Shown here piece after piece: positions 6,176 through 6,351 of a DNA stretch of 6,351 nucleotides. The translations under genes and the position numbers were made by a program. Origin of the DNA: Thermoanaerobaculaceae bacterium (GTDB taxonomy: Bacteria; Acidobacteriota; Thermoanaerobaculia; Thermoanaerobaculales; Thermoanaerobaculaceae); the NCBI GenBank assembly GCA_022865555.1, contig JALHTD010000522.1:1-6351 (forward strand), in the 5' to 3' direction. Each line of letters starts with the position of its first letter. The stretch's first letter is position 1. The notes under the pieces were generated by a model. The model saw nothing but the letters and a program-made list of their open reading frames with translations, did no database searches and had not been told where the DNA came from.

Positions 6176-6351
6176 ATGCCGCGGGTGGCTGGTGTTTGCT
6201 TCTGCTTCCACTCCGTGGAGGTTTTCTTTTGCCCCGCGGGCCTGGAGCGGTCGCTCGGGCTGGGCGTCGAGCCCAGCCCTCCGACCCGCCTTCGCGTGCG
6301 ACCGAGCAGGGACGTCCCGCGGCGGGGCCCCTCGCTGTTCGTATGGGACCA
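6176..6351 (+). CDS. Possible divergent gene, N-terminal fragment, product unknown
   Basis: From ATG 6176 the plus strand stays open to the window edge, giving 58 codons. By my count 49 of 58 codons end in G or C, against about 57% GC at second positions. That contrast is what real genes of a GC-rich genome show, and the alternative plus-strand frames have visibly lower GC3. A perfect AGGAGG lies upstream. TTG at 6164 in the same frame is an alternative start. The translation opens with a hydrophobic Cys/Phe-rich stretch (VAGVCFCFHSVEVFF, 4-18) and then becomes Pro/Arg-rich. I do not recognise a family. If real, it is transcribed away from the DUF502 operon and shares the 6105-6175 region with it. 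Against it, a terminator-like hairpin and inverted repeats lie inside the frame, and the fragment is short. Confidence 0.38.
   Translation, partial: MPRVAGVCFCFHSVEVFFCPAGLERSLGLGVEPSPPTRLRVRPSRDVPRRGPSLFVWD
6205..6230 (+). terminator. Terminator-like hairpin with T-run
   Basis: CTTCCAC (6205-6211) pairs with GTGGAGG (6215-6221) as seven pairs, one of them G-T, across a 3-base loop. TTTTCTTTT (6222-6230) follows on the plus strand. This is the shape of an intrinsic terminator for a plus-strand transcript. No clear plus-strand gene ends just upstream, and the site lies inside the possible divergent gene, so it is either a short-RNA terminator or chance. Confidence 0.35.
6231..6328. repeat. 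Nested inverted repeats forming a rod-like fold
   Basis: Inverted segments nest in order: GCCCCGC (6231-6237) with GCGGGGC (6322-6328), CCTG (6241-6244) with CAGG (6307-6310), GGTCGC (6249-6254) with GCGACC (6298-6303), and a perfect 9-base stem GGGCTGGGC (6257-6265) with GCCCAGCCC (6271-6279) around a 5-base loop. Such a rod could be a structured RNA or a cruciform-prone site. GC-rich sequence pairs easily by chance, so only the 9-base stem is firm. Confidence 0.4.

Noticed and set aside
6231..6351. A known structured RNA (tmRNA, RNase P, SRP or 6S RNA) at the right edge
   Set aside because: None of their conserved motifs could be found on either strand, and the terminal CCA-like end has no T-arm pairing of a tRNA.
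1..6351. CRISPR array, insertion sequence, tRNA or rRNA genes
   Set aside because: No regularly spaced repeats, transposase motifs, terminal repeats or RNA gene signatures were seen; nearly all the window is coding.

Overview
This is a strongly GC-rich bacterial window with seven recognisable genes on the minus strand and one possible gene fragment on the plus strand at the right edge. DUF502-type membrane proteins are more typical of Gram-negative-like and deep-branching lineages than of classic Actinobacteria. High GC3, GTG starts and two apparent leaderless promoters add texture, but nothing here fixes a phylum. A high-GC proteobacterial, deltaproteobacterial or uncultured soil/sediment lineage is only a guess.

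Reading in the direction of transcription (right to left), the first operon covers about 6104 to 3603. It encodes a two-helix DUF502 membrane protein, endonuclease III (nth), a YjjX-type inosine/xanthosine triphosphatase (yjjX) and thymidine kinase (tdk). Each junction is a 4-base overlap (GTGA, ATGA, ATGA), so the four genes are probably co-transcribed and translationally coupled. Three of the four act in DNA base repair, clean-up of the nucleotide pool, or thymidine salvage.

A 135-base gap (3468-3602) holds a good sigma70-type promoter (TTGACT, 17 bases, TCTAAT). Its expected start point falls on the GTG start codon of the next gene, which implies a leaderless message.

The second operon runs from 3467 off the left edge. 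It encodes a small protein of the gluconate 2-dehydrogenase subunit 3 type, an FAD-dependent GMC oxidoreductase with a three-cysteine cluster, and a thiamine-diphosphate enzyme of the acetolactate synthase superfamily. The third gene is cut by the window edge. Overlaps of 8 and 4 bases bind the three together. The likely logic is a two-subunit flavin dehydrogenase that makes an aldehyde, ketone or 2-oxo product, which the thiamine-diphosphate enzyme then joins or cleaves. The substrate cannot be read from the sequence, and this is the least familiar part of the window.

The right edge (6105-6351) holds a possible leaderless -10 box for the DUF502 operon. It also holds a perfect AGGAGG followed by an open plus-strand frame with coding-like codon composition, a terminator-like hairpin and a nested rod of inverted repeats. 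The last three signals compete with one another, and I could not settle which is real.
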